NCBI RefSeq assembly: GCF_000613905.1
Contig: NZ_BAJW01000022.1
Span: 1-47,268, forward strand
DNA length: 47,268 nt
Source of the DNA: Acetobacter persici JCM 25330
GTDB taxonomy: Bacteria; Pseudomonadota; Alphaproteobacteria; Acetobacterales; Acetobacteraceae
Direction of reading: 5' to 3'
Shown in pieces: positions 19,198 to 28,171 of this stretch. The first letter of the stretch is position 1, and each line of letters opens with the position of its first letter. Below the pieces are notes generated by a model. That model was not told the origin of the DNA. It ran no database searches and was given only the letters and a program-made list of their open reading frames with translations. The translations under genes were made by a program, and so were the position numbers.

Positions 19198-19689
19198 CAG
19201 CCGGAGCGTTTGTGAGGCGCTTCATGATGGTATCCAGCACGCCATTTACCAGCTTGGGTTCGTCGCCTGAGAAGAAGCCGTGTGCGATATCCATATATTC
19301 GTTAATCAGGACACGTGCGGGCACTTCGGCTTCAAGAGCTTCGCCAAGCGCTGCGAGAAACAGAGCGCGCAGCACAGGTCCAGACGCGCGACGGGCCATG
19401 TGGCCGGCAGCGTCTGCGTCAGCTGTTCGAGGATGGGGCCACGTTCTGCCACGGCCTGCCTGACAATAGTGCAGAACAGGCGCGTATCAGCCTCCGGGAT
19501 GTAGCCTTCTTCATACGAGTCATTCTCCAGCGTGGTGCCAAAACGATGCACCAGAAACTGCTGAATAACGCTTTCTGACTTGTCTTCGTTCTGCTCAATC
19601 TGAAAAAGAGCCTGAATGGCTGCAACGCGCGCCGCCGTGCGTGGCCGTTGCGCGCCTTTAAGTTCTGAGTGATCCTGCAGCTCTGTCAT
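19166..19689 (-). CDS. nusB: Transcription antitermination protein NusB (frame interrupted)
   Basis: NusB binds boxA RNA with S10 and promotes antitermination of rRNA operons. The first part reads RTAARVAAIQALFQIEQNE, typical of NusB helix 1, and LPATWPVARLD. After a break the second part reads VLRALFLAALGEALEAEVPA, then INEYMDIAHGFFSGDEPKLVNGVLD, the conserved C-terminal helix. One G missing at 19377-19378 (minus strand GACCCTG written as GACCTG) explains the shift. Corrected length is 174 residues. It lies between nrdR and thiL on the same strand. Confidence 0.92.
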
Positions 19690-19726
19690 CCCTATCTCCT
19701 GCCTGCCCGTATGAGGGAGCGGGGTT

Positions 19727-20227
19727 TCATGACTTTTTTATGCCACGAGGTCCAGTCTTTTCCTGCGAATCAGGCTCAGACGAATCCATGGACGTCAGAA
19801 TTTCCGAAAAATCCCTCGCTTCCGTAAAGTCTCTGTAGACGCTGGCAAAGCGCACATAGCCCACAGTATCAACTTCCCGCAGCCCATCCATCGCCAGCTC
19901 TCCAATCCGCGCGGAGGGTACTTCCGTCTCTCCTGCGGCTTCAAGCTGACGCACCAGCCCCGTGACAATCTGTTCGATTCTGCTTTCAGGCACGGGCCGT
20001 TTGCGCAGGGCGATCCGGATTGAGCGCGTAATCTTCTCGCGCTCAAACGGTGCGCGGCGTCCGTCAGCCTTTACAACAATCAGGTCGCGTAGCTGCACAC
20101 GCTCAACTGTCGTAAAACGCTGGCCGCAGGAAAGGCAGGCCCGGCGGCGCCGGATGGCGGAGCCTTCCTCGTTGGGGCGGCTATCCTTGACCTGACTATC
20201 AGGGTTCCCACAAAAAGGGCAGCGCAT
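19727..20227 (-). CDS. nrdR: Transcriptional repressor NrdR
   Basis: NrdR senses ATP/dATP and represses ribonucleotide reductase genes. The 166-residue protein has a zinc ribbon with Cys3/Cys6 and Cys31/Cys34 ([10 protein letters not shown] and ACLSCGQRF), the conserved [17 protein letters not shown] block, and an ATP-cone domain with [19 protein letters not shown] and [13 protein letters not shown]. The last 20 residues are an acidic then basic tail, longer than usual. It precedes nusB by 37 bases on the same strand. Confidence 0.95.
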   Translation of the reverse strand: MRCPFCGNPDSQVKDSRPNEEGSAIRRRRACLSCGQRFTTVERVQLRDLIVVKADGRRAPFEREKITRSIRIALRKRPVPESRIEQIVTGLVRQLEAAGETEVPSARIGELAMDGLREVDTVGYVRFASVYRDFTEARDFSEILTSMDSSEPDSQEKTGPRGIKKS

Positions 20228-20381
20228 CGTGACGTGAGCCTTTCTCGCTCTGGCACAGAAAGAGCCTGTGCTTTCTTCAAGCTTGGCCTTCTGGTGCGAT
20301 AATGCGGTATAGTGCCCGCAACAAAGTTCTTCTGTCCGGCCAGCTTATACCGGTCACGGGTTATTAAAAACTGGAGTTGCG

Positions 20382-20879
20382 ATGAAAATGCGTTTTGGTG
20401 CCGGTTATGTCGCTGTCATGGTGGCTGGCCTGATGCTTGCAGGCCCTGCTGTTGCGGAAGACAGGGACCCTGACAAATCTCTGCCGGGGCAGGACGATGC
20501 CCAGAAAGACATCACCATTACAGACACCAGCATGCAACTCATCAACGCAGAAAACCGCATGGCCGGTGTTTATTTTACCATAAGAAACGATGGGGCCAAC
20601 GCGCATCTGATTACCGATGTCCGCTCTTCTGCCTGTCGCACGCTGGTGGGGCACCATTCTGATCAGGAAAGCACACCGGGCACTTTGTCCCTGTTTACGC
20701 ATCTCTCCCTGCCCGCACGCACAACGCTGGTCTTTCCGTACGGAGGGTATCATCTTCTCTGTCTGGACCCGGACACGTCACTTCAGGCGGGGCAGGACGT
20801 ATCTTTTACCTTCAGCTTCCTTGGTGGTTCGTCCAAAACCATAAAGATCAAGCTGTCTCAGCCGCAGGCAACGCACTGA
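20382..20879 (+). CDS. Secreted PCu(A)C-like protein with degenerate copper ligands
   Basis: A 165-residue protein with a signal peptide (MKMRFGAGYVAVMVAGLMLAG, predicted cut after AVA). The mature part follows the PCu(A)C periplasmic copper chaperone pattern: AGVYFTIRNDGANAHLI, a central strand pair, then LVFPYGGYHLLCLDP and FTFSFLGG. Known family members bind Cu(I) with an HM...M...HxM set and deliver it to cytochrome oxidase. Here the corresponding places read GHH and YHLLCL, so the methionine ligands are absent. It may bind another metal or have a structural role. It stands alone between nrdR and glpK. Confidence 0.65.
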   Translation: MKMRFGAGYVAVMVAGLMLAGPAVAEDRDPDKSLPGQDDAQKDITITDTSMQLINAENRMAGVYFTIRNDGANAHLITDVRSSACRTLVGHHSDQESTPGTLSLFTHLSLPARTTLVFPYGGYHLLCLDPDTSLQAGQDVSFTFSFLGGSSKTIKIKLSQPQATH

Positions 20880-20895
20880 GAAAAGGATTTTTCTC

Positions 20896-20932
20896 CCCGG
20901 CTGGCCTCCCGTTTTAGAAAGGCCAGACCGGG
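20896..20932. terminator. Possible bidirectional terminator between the PCu(A)C-like gene and glpK
   Basis: Arms CCCGGCTGGCCT (20896-20907) and AGGCCAGACCGGG (20920-20932) pair with a one-base bulge and an 11-base loop. It lies between two convergent genes. No strong T-run follows on either strand, so this is only a candidate. Confidence 0.4.
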
Positions 20933-20952
20933 CGAGAAAAGCGCTCCGGCGT

Positions 20953-22451
20953 TTAGGCCGCGCTCGGGTTGGTTAGCGTCCGCTTTACGGCGTTGTGCCA
21001 GCCAGCAATCATCGTCTTGCGCTGCTCATTCGCCATGGAGGGCTTGAAGAGCGCGCCTCTGGCCCATTCGGATGCCAGCGTCTTCTCATCTTCCCAGACA
21101 CCTGTTGCCAGCCCGGCGAGGAAGCCTGCGCCCAGAGCAGTTGTTTCAATGTTGCGCGGACGCTCAACATTAACCTGCAACATATCTGCCAGAAACTGAC
21201 AGAACCAGTCATTAGCAGCCATCCCGCCATCAACGCGCAGGGCTTCTGTCGTCCCTGCCCCATCCTGCGTCATGGCTGTCACCAGATCCAGCGTCTGATA
21301 GGCAACGGATTCCAGAGCGGCGCGGGCGATATGCGCCGCTGTTGCGTCCAGAGTCAGACCGCAGATCAGGCCGCGTGCATCCGGATCCCAGTGCGGAGCG
21401 CCCAGCCCCACAAACCCCGGCACCATATACACGCCGTGGCTGTGCGGTACGCGGGTTGCCATATCATCAGTCTGGGAAGCATGCGTAATCAGGTGCAGCC
21501 CATCCCGCAGCCACTTGATGGCCGCACCCGCGACGAAGATGGAGCCTTCCAGCGCGTAAGATGTTTTCCCGTTAATGCGATAGGCAATTGTCGTGAGCAT
21601 CCGGTTTTTGGACGCAACCGGTTTTTCCCCGGTGTTCAGCAGCACAAAGCAGCCTGTGCCATAGGTCGCTTTCGCCATGCCCTGAGAGAAACAGGCCTGC
21701 CCGACAACGGCTGCCTGCTGGTCCCCGGCCATACCGGCGATCGGGATGGCGCGACCAAACAGAGCCGGATCCGTCTCACCAAAGATTGTGCTGTTATCTT
21801 TGACTTCAGGAAGCAGAGCCGCAGGGATGCGGAACAGACGCAGCAGATCCTCGTCCCATTTCTGCTTGTGGATATCAAACAGAAGCGTGCGGGCTGCGTT
21901 GGTGATATCCGTTGCATGCACTTTGCCGCCGGTCAGGCGCCAGAGCAGGAAGGAGTCGATCGTTCCGAATGCGAGTTCACCTTTTTCGGCCCGTGACCGT
22001 GCATCTGCAACATTATCCAGCAGCCAGGCCAGCTTCGTTGCGGAAAAATACGGGTCAAGCAGGAGGCCAGTACGCTCCCGCACAAGCGCTTCCGCGCCTT
22101 CTTCCCGCAATTTCTGGCAGACAGAAGCCGTACGACGATCCTGCCAGACAATAGCGCGGTGGATAGGCTTACCGGTCGCACGGTCCCAGACCACAATGGT
22201 TTCGCGCTGGTTCGTGATGCCAATACCGGCAATCCGGCTGGTGCCACCGGCTTTTTCCAGTGCGGCCGTTGCGGTGGCTTGGCATCATTCCAGATATCTT
22301 CCGGACAATGTTCTACCCAGCCCGCCTGAGGGTAATGTTGAGCGAACTCCTGACGAGCGCTTGAAATTTCCTGAGCATTTCGATCGAACACAATACTGCG
22401 TGTAGAGGTTGTGCCCTGATCAATCGCCAATACGTAATCTTGCTTGCTCAT
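20953..22451 (-). CDS. glpK: Glycerol kinase (frame interrupted)
   Basis: GlpK phosphorylates glycerol to glycerol-3-phosphate, trapping it in the cell. The N-terminus [18 protein letters not shown] is the FGGY ATP-binding start, and [13 protein letters not shown] follows. After the break come [48 protein letters not shown] and the C-terminal [18 protein letters not shown]. One base missing at 22278 (plus strand GGCCTTGG written as GGCTTGG) explains the shift and restores [18 protein letters not shown]. Corrected length is 499 residues, normal for GlpK. It is the last gene of the glpR-glpD-glpF-glpK series. Confidence 0.95.
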
Positions 22452-22478
22452 CGCACGGAATCCTTATTGCTGGAGTAA

Positions 22479-23303
22479 TTAATCTTGAGCAATGTCAGGC
22501 TGCCGTGCCCGGACGATCGCTGGCATGAAGGGTTTTACAACCCCCTGATAGAACCCGGCTCCCACGACGCCGCCAACAAGCGGCCCGGCAACCGGCACCC
22601 ACCAGTAATTTCCGGGAGAAGGAAAGGCTGCTTCCCCCCACCCGGCAAGGAAACAGAACAGGCGAGGCCCGAAATCGCGCGCCGGATTAATGGCCCACGC
22701 CTCCAGATAACCGGCAGAGGCGCCGATCGTTGCCACAAGCAGACCAATAATCAGAGCGCCTGAATTGGCCTGCGGGGCCTGCGTATTATATTCACACGTT
22801 ATCGCAAAAATCCCGAGCAGCAGCATTGCTGTCAGAATGACTTCATCAACAAACGCATGCATCGGGGTTACAAAATCGCCCGGATGCGTGAAGAAGACGC
22901 CAGCGGCTGCGCCGTCATGCCGCCAGTCCAGATGATTGACGGCGGCATAATGTTCAATAACGGGTGAAAAGAGCGTGTAAACAATCACGGCCCCCAGAAA
23001 ACCACCCAGAACCTGAGCGACCCAGTAAGGCACCACTTTTTTCCATGAAAATCCGCGGTAACAGGCCAGCGCCAGCGTGACTGCGGGGTTGGCATGCGTG
23101 CCGGAGACAGCGCCGGTGACGTAAATTGCCACCGTGACGCCCAGTCCCCAGACAATGCACACGCCCCAGTATGCCATTTTATAGGGGCTGGGGTCGTAGA
23201 GCGAATACATCGCTGCTACGGAATCCCCGAAAACAATAATGATGAAGACCGCGATGCATTCAGCGATCAGTTCGCCAAGAAAGGCGCGTTGGGTGGTTGT
23301 CAT
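22479..23303 (-). CDS. glpF: Glycerol uptake facilitator (aquaglyceroporin)
   Basis: GlpF is a six-helix inner-membrane channel that lets glycerol diffuse in. The 274-residue protein has both pore signatures: HANPAVTLALA (NPA at 72-74) and AINPARDFGPR (NPA at 206-208). The Asp after the second NPAR is typical of glycerol-conducting members. Hydrophobic segments fit the usual topology. It lies between glpD and glpK, 27 bases upstream of the glpK start, and its frame is intact. Confidence 0.96.
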   Translation of the reverse strand: MTTTQRAFLGELIAECIAVFIIIVFGDSVAAMYSLYDPSPYKMAYWGVCIVWGLGVTVAIYVTGAVSGTHANPAVTLALACYRGFSWKKVVPYWVAQVLGGFLGAVIVYTLFSPVIEHYAAVNHLDWRHDGAAAGVFFTHPGDFVTPMHAFVDEVILTAMLLLGIFAITCEYNTQAPQANSGALIIGLLVATIGASAGYLEAWAINPARDFGPRLFCFLAGWGEAAFPSPGNYWWVPVAGPLVGGVVGAGFYQGVVKPFMPAIVRARQPDIAQD

Positions 23304-23357
23304 ACTTTCCTCTTTTTATTTTTTTTATTTGGAAAGAGTTGTCTGGTGGTTAAAAAA

Positions 23358-24879
23358 TCAGCCTACCTTCTTCCTGACATAGTCGGCAACTGCACTTTTT
23401 TCGGCCTCGTTCAGATGCAGGCCGAGCTTGCTGCGCCGCCACAGCACGTCTTCCGGTGCGCGGGCCCATTCTTTGGTGATCAGGTAATCAACTTCACGCG
23501 TTGTCAGATCGCCTCCCAGAAGTTCGCCCATATCCTGCATGGAGCCGGATTCACCGAGAATCTCGTAAGCCCGACTGCCATAGTTGCGCATCAGACGCCA
23601 TGCAAGCTGTTCTGAAAGCCAGGGCGCTGCCCGCCGCAGGCGTGCCAGTGCCCCTTCAAAACCACCCTCACCGATGTCACCACCGGGCAGAACTTCGCTG
23701 GCGGTCCAGCTTGCGCCTGCAACCGCGGGCAGCACGGGGGCCAGTTTCTCCAGAGCAGTGTTCTGCGAGCTTGCGGTATGTGGTGATCTTGCCGCCGAAG
23801 ATGGAGAGCAGCGGTGCGCCGTCTGTGGTGTCGAGATCAAGCACATAATCACGGGTGACGGCCGAAGCGTTAGCCGACGCATCGTCATAAAGCGGACGCA
23901 GGCCAGCATAGCTCCAGACCACATCGCTTTCCCGCACCTGCGTCTGGAAGTAGCGGTTTACGCTTTCACATAGATAGCTCACTTCATCCGGGGCGATGCC
24001 AACGGTGCCGGGCGCTTCCTTCCACGGAATATCCGTGGTGCCGATCAGCGTGTAATTCTGTTCATACGGGATGGCGAACAAAATACGTTTGTCGGGGTTC
24101 TGGAAGATATACGCCTGCGGCCCCTCAAACACGCGCGGGACAATAATGTGGCTGCCCTTCACCAGACGGACGGATTTGGAATTGGGAATATTCAGGGTTT
24201 CAGACAACAGTCTGGCCACCCATGGTCCGGCTGCATTGACCAGAGCACGCGCACGCACCGCACTGGTTTTGCCGGTGACGCGGTCTTCCAGAACAGCTTC
24301 CCACAGGCCATTGACCCGGTTCGCTTTGATCAGGCGCGTCCGGGTGCGGATTTCAGCACCCCGCTCTGCCGCATCAAGTGCATTCAGCACGACAAGGCGA
24401 CTATCCTGCACCCAGCCGTCTGAATAGACGAAGCCTTTCGTATATTCCGGTTTAAGCGGGCGACCGGAAGAATGGGTGCGGAAATCAACAGCGCGGGATT
24501 TGGGGAGCGTCATGTTGGAGGCAAGGTGGTCATACAGGAACAGGCCTGCGCGCAGCATCCATGCCGGACGCACCAGCTTGGAATGAGGCAGCACAAAACG
24601 CATGGGCCACATAATATGCGGCGCCATGGCCAGAAGGCGCTCCCGTTCCGTCAGCGCTTCGCGCACCAGCCGGAATTCATAATATTCCAGATACCGCAGC
24701 CCGCCGTGAATTAGCTTGGTGCTGGAAGAGGACGTATAGCTTGCCAGATCGTCCTGCTCGACAAGCAGAACCGACGCGCCCCGGCCAACTGCGTCACGCG
24801 CGATCCCTGCGCCGTTAACGCCACCACCGACGATCAGGAGATCATAGGGCTGTGCAGAAGAGGGAGCGGAATCTGACAT
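23358..24879 (-). CDS. glpD: Glycerol-3-phosphate dehydrogenase, FAD-dependent (frame interrupted)
   Basis: GlpD oxidises glycerol-3-phosphate to dihydroxyacetone phosphate at the inner membrane and passes electrons to ubiquinone. The FAD-binding start YDLLIVGGGVNGAGIARDA and the signature TKLIHGGLRYLEYYEF are present, with YTLIGTTDIPW and GGKITTYRKLAEH. The frame breaks at 23757: one extra T on the minus strand separates LAEH from ALEKLAPVLPAVAG. Corrected length is about 506 residues. I choose the start at 24879 (MSDSAPSS) because GGAAGAA lies just upstream; the frame is open to 24900. Confidence 0.94.
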
Positions 24880-24973
24880 TTTTTCTTCCAATGACACCAA
24901 GAAGGAACACTGACTTTATTCGTATCCGAAAACGTAAACCAAAAACAATGGCTTTAATGTGACGAAAACAGCC

Positions 24974-25776
24974 TCATAAGCTCTTTTTGGTTTTCCTTTC
25001 CGAAAATTCTGTTTCGTTTGCGATGTGCAAACTGACCCCCGCGTCTTTCAGAATGGTACGGATGCCTGAAGGAGGCGCCTGATCCGTATAGAACGCGCTG
25101 ACTTCAGAAATATGCCCTACCCGCGCCATGGGTCTGCGCATAAATTTTGTATGGTCAGCCAGCAGGAATACGGTGCGTGAGTTCCGGATAATCGCCTGCG
25201 CCGCAGCAATTTCATCCACATCAAAATCAAGCAATGTGCCGTCTTCATCAATGCCGCTAATGCCGATTACCCCAAAATCGGCGCGATACTGCTCGATCAT
25301 CGCAGCAGCGGCTGGCCCCACGATCCCGCCATCCCGCAGTCTGACGGTACCGCCTGTAATCACAAGGCTACATTCTGGTGCCGGGGTCAGCAAAGTCGCG
25401 ACGTGAATATTATTGGTAATGACCCGCAACGCTCTGTGCGTCCTCAGAGAGCGGGCGAAGGCTTCAGTCGTCGTGCCGATATTGATAAACAGAGATGCGC
25501 CATCCGGAATGGCTGCCGCAGCCCGTTCCCCAATGGCGTCTTTCTGGGAGAGGTTCAGAATCTGGCGGTCTGAATAGGCAATATTTTCTGCAAATGTGAG
25601 GGCACTGGCCCCCCCATGATGCCGTGCCACAATCCCTTCGGCCGCCATGCTGTTGACGTCGCGCCGGACGGTCTGCACGGTCACATGCAGGATTTTTGCC
25701 AGATCCTCATTGGCGACATACCCCTGCTGCTGCACAAATTGCAGAATCAGGCGCGTCTTTCCTCTACGGAGGCCAT
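24974..25776 (-). CDS. glpR: DeoR-family transcriptional regulator of the glp genes (frame interrupted)
   Basis: GlpR-type repressors respond to glycerol-3-phosphate and control glp operons. The winged-helix DNA-binding part reads VTVQTVRRDVNSMAAEGIV, then HHGGA. The effector domain has INIGTTTEAFARSL, VITNNIHVATLL and GGTVRLRDGGIVGPAA, the sugar-phosphate-binding DeoR pattern. The open frame starts only at a GTG at 25735. However, an ATG at 25776 gives MASVEE, and one more A in the run at 25758-25760 joins it to KTRLILQFVQQQGYVANED, a normal DeoR N-terminus (267 residues). That ATG comes one base after the recQ stop codon, so recQ and glpR are probably co-transcribed. Regulation of glpD/F/K is inferred from position. 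Confidence 0.88.
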
Positions 25777-25777
25777 G

Positions 25778-27667
25778 TCAGACTCCCTGCGCGGTTTTCA
25801 GCACCGCCAGAACCGCTTCTCCATAACGTTCCAGCTTTGAGCGCCCAACGCCTTTTACTTCTCCGAGTTCCGCAAGAGATGTCGGTGTTTCCTGAGCGAT
25901 GTCGCGCAGGGCAGAATCATGGAAAATCACATAAGGCGGAATTTCCTGTTCCCGTGCTTCATCCAGTCGCCAGCGGCGCAGGGCCGCAAAGAGAGCCTGC
26001 TTCTCTTCCGGCAAGTCAGCCAGCGTTTCGGATGAGCGCACCCGGCCAGCCGCTTTTTCCAGCTCCTGCGTGGCATCCGCGCGCAGGCTGATAGTCTCCT
26101 CTCCGCGCAGAATGGGCCGCGCGACATCCTGATTAAGCGCGAGCCCGCTATACTGCCCTTCACTCCTCAAAGCGCCGCGCGCAATAAGCTGCCGCCCGAC
26201 CCCACGCCAGAACTGTTCGCTCTTGTCTTTCCCGATCCCCCAGACAGAGAGGGTCTCGTGATGATTACGTTCAACAGCCTCGTTCGTTTTGCCGCGTAAA
26301 ACGGCAATGACATGCAGTGCGCCGAATTTCTGTCCTGTGCGATAGACTGTGGAGAGAAATTTTCTGGCCGCATCTGTGCCGTCAAACGTCACAACGGGAT
26401 AACGGCAGTTATCGCAATGGCCACACGGGCCTTCCAGCGTTTCCCCAAAACAGTGTAGCAGAGCGCGTGTGCGGCAGCCAGTTGTCTCGGTTAGCGCGAT
26501 CATTGCTTCCAGACGGCTGCGCATAATACGTTTTTCGCTGTCCGGCGCGCTGGACTGATCAAGCCAGTAACGCGCCCGCGCCATATCTTCCCCGCCATAG
26601 AGCAGCACTGTTTCAGACGGCAGGCCATCCCGCCCTGCCCGCCCGATCTGCTGATAATAGGCCTCTGGTGAGCCCGGCATATCAAGGTGAATGACCGCGC
26701 GAACGTCGGGCCGGTCAATCCCCATCCCGAACGCGACGGTGGCGACAATAACGATCGGCTCCCCAGACCGGAACCGCAGCAAAGCCGCTCGTTTTTCAAT
26801 CGGGGAAAGCCCTGCGTGAAACGCCAGAGCGGTCCAGCCCTTATCCCGCAGCGCCGCAGCAATCCGCTCTGTCCGGGCGCGGCTACCACAATAGACAATG
26901 CAGGCTTCGTCTCTGTGCCGTTCAAGAACGGACGTGAGTTGCCGCATTTCCGAGGCTTTGGGCAAAGCCGCGATATTGAGGTTGGAACGGTGGAAGCTGG
27001 AGACCAGAACTTCAGCGTCCGGCATGTCCAGTGCGGTAAGAATATCTTCGCGGGTGCGCTCATCCGCTGTGGCAGTCAGAGCAATCCGGGGGACGTTCGG
27101 AAAGTGTTTGGGGAGAGACGCCAGCGCACGATATTCCGGGCGGAACTCATGGCCCCACGCAGAAATACAATGCGCTTCATCAATTGCAATAATGGAAACA
27201 GGCTGCCGTGTCAGCCGTTCCAGCGTGCCGGGAGAAAGCAGCCGTTCGGGCGACACATATAACAGATCAACGCGCCCGGCAGCCAGATCAGACCGGATTT
27301 TTGCGGCTTCATCGCCGTCCAGTTCAGAATGAAGGGCGGCGGCGTTGATGCCAACCTGCCGCAATCCCGCGACCTGATCATCCATCAGGGCAATCAGCGG
27401 AGAAATGACCAGCCCCATCCCCGGTCGGCACAGAGCTGGCACCTGATAACAAATGCTTTTACCGCCGCCTGTTGGCATCAGGACCAGTGCGTCACGGCCC
27501 TTCATGACGCACGCGACGGCCTGCCCCTGCAAGCTCCGAAAATCCGGAAAACCAAAAACGGCGTGCAGGACGTCTTTCGGGCTGGTTCCTACAAACCGGT
27601 CGCGTCCCCCGGTATCCCGCACCAGAGCAGGAGCCGGAGGTATTCTGTCGGTCTGCGTTTCACTCAT
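25778..27667 (-). CDS. recQ: ATP-dependent DNA helicase RecQ
   Basis: RecQ unwinds DNA 3' to 5' in recombination and stalled-fork repair. The 629-residue protein has motif I LMPTGGGKS (63-71), DEAH box IAIDEAHCISAWGHEFRPEY (DEAH 163-166), motif V/VI region FGMGIDRPDVRAVIH and QQIGRAGRDGLPSE, the zinc-binding cysteine cluster (GCRTRALLHCFG then GPCGHCDNCRYP), a winged-helix RQC region, and a C-terminal HRDC domain (LFAALRRWRLDEAREQEIPP, then VKGVGRSKLERYGE). The frame is intact. It begins six bases after a small lipoprotein gene and ends next to glpR. Confidence 0.97.
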   Translation of the reverse strand: MSETQTDRIPPAPALVRDTGGRDRFVGTSPKDVLHAVFGFPDFRSLQGQAVACVMKGRDALVLMPTGGGKSICYQVPALCRPGMGLVISPLIALMDDQVAGLRQVGINAAALHSELDGDEAAKIRSDLAAGRVDLLYVSPERLLSPGTLERLTRQPVSIIAIDEAHCISAWGHEFRPEYRALASLPKHFPNVPRIALTATADERTREDILTALDMPDAEVLVSSFHRSNLNIAALPKASEMRQLTSVLERHRDEACIVYCGSRARTERIAAALRDKGWTALAFHAGLSPIEKRAALLRFRSGEPIVIVATVAFGMGIDRPDVRAVIHLDMPGSPEAYYQQIGRAGRDGLPSETVLLYGGEDMARARYWLDQSSAPDSEKRIMRSRLEAMIALTETTGCRTRALLHCFGETLEGPCGHCDNCRYPVVTFDGTDAARKFLSTVYRTGQKFGALHVIAVLRGKTNEAVERNHHETLSVWGIGKDKSEQFWRGVGRQLIARGALRSEGQYSGLALNQDVARPILRGEETISLRADATQELEKAAGRVRSSETLADLPEEKQALFAALRRWRLDEAREQEIPPYVIFHDSALRDIAQETPTSLAELGEVKGVGRSKLERYGEAVLAVLKTAQGV

Positions 27668-27673
27668 AGAAAA

Positions 27674-28051
27674 TCAGGGGCTGACCAGCTCAATTTCCAC
27701 GCGACGCGCGCCCACGGTCATGCCTTCTCCGCTGCTTGGTGCGCGGGGGGTCTGTCGAATGCGGTCACCAGAGACACCGTCTTCATGCAGGGTTTCCGCT
27801 ACCAGCTTCGCGCGCTGGATAGCGATCAGAGCATCGGCGGACAGGTCCCCGCCAGCGGCCGCGTAGCCTTCAACCTGCACAATGCTGCCGGGATGGTTCT
27901 GGGCTTTGCGCGCGGCTTCCGCAATGACGTTGCGGGCTGTGTCATTCAGTTCCACGGACTGATTGGAAAAGAAGACAACATATTTGCGTGCAGGCTGGGA
28001 CGCGCACGCAGCGAGGACGGAAAGGCCGAGAAGAGGCAGCAGACGGCGCAT
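27674..28051 (-). CDS. OmpA-like outer-membrane lipoprotein
   Basis: A 125-residue protein if it starts at MRRLLPLLGL (28051); the frame is open to 28111. It has a lipoprotein signal with lipobox LSVLAAC, so the mature N-terminus would be a lipidated Cys. The rest is a compact OmpA-type peptidoglycan-binding domain: YVVFFSNQSVELNDTARNVI, VQVEGYAAAGGDLSADALIA, QRAKLVAETLHEDGV and RRVEIELVSP. It likely anchors the outer membrane to peptidoglycan. It ends six bases before recQ on the same strand. Confidence 0.8.
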   Translation of the reverse strand: MRRLLPLLGLSVLAACASQPARKYVVFFSNQSVELNDTARNVIAEAARKAQNHPGSIVQVEGYAAAGGDLSADALIAIQRAKLVAETLHEDGVSGDRIRQTPRAPSSGEGMTVGARRVEIELVSP

Positions 28052-28171
28052 ATATTTATCTCCAATAGAGCAAAAAAAATGCTCACAGTAATTTTTTAAA
28101 TCTGCCTGCAAAACAGTGCGGACGCCAACTTTTTTCGTGCTCCGCTCAGGCTCTGGCTCATGATCTATGGC

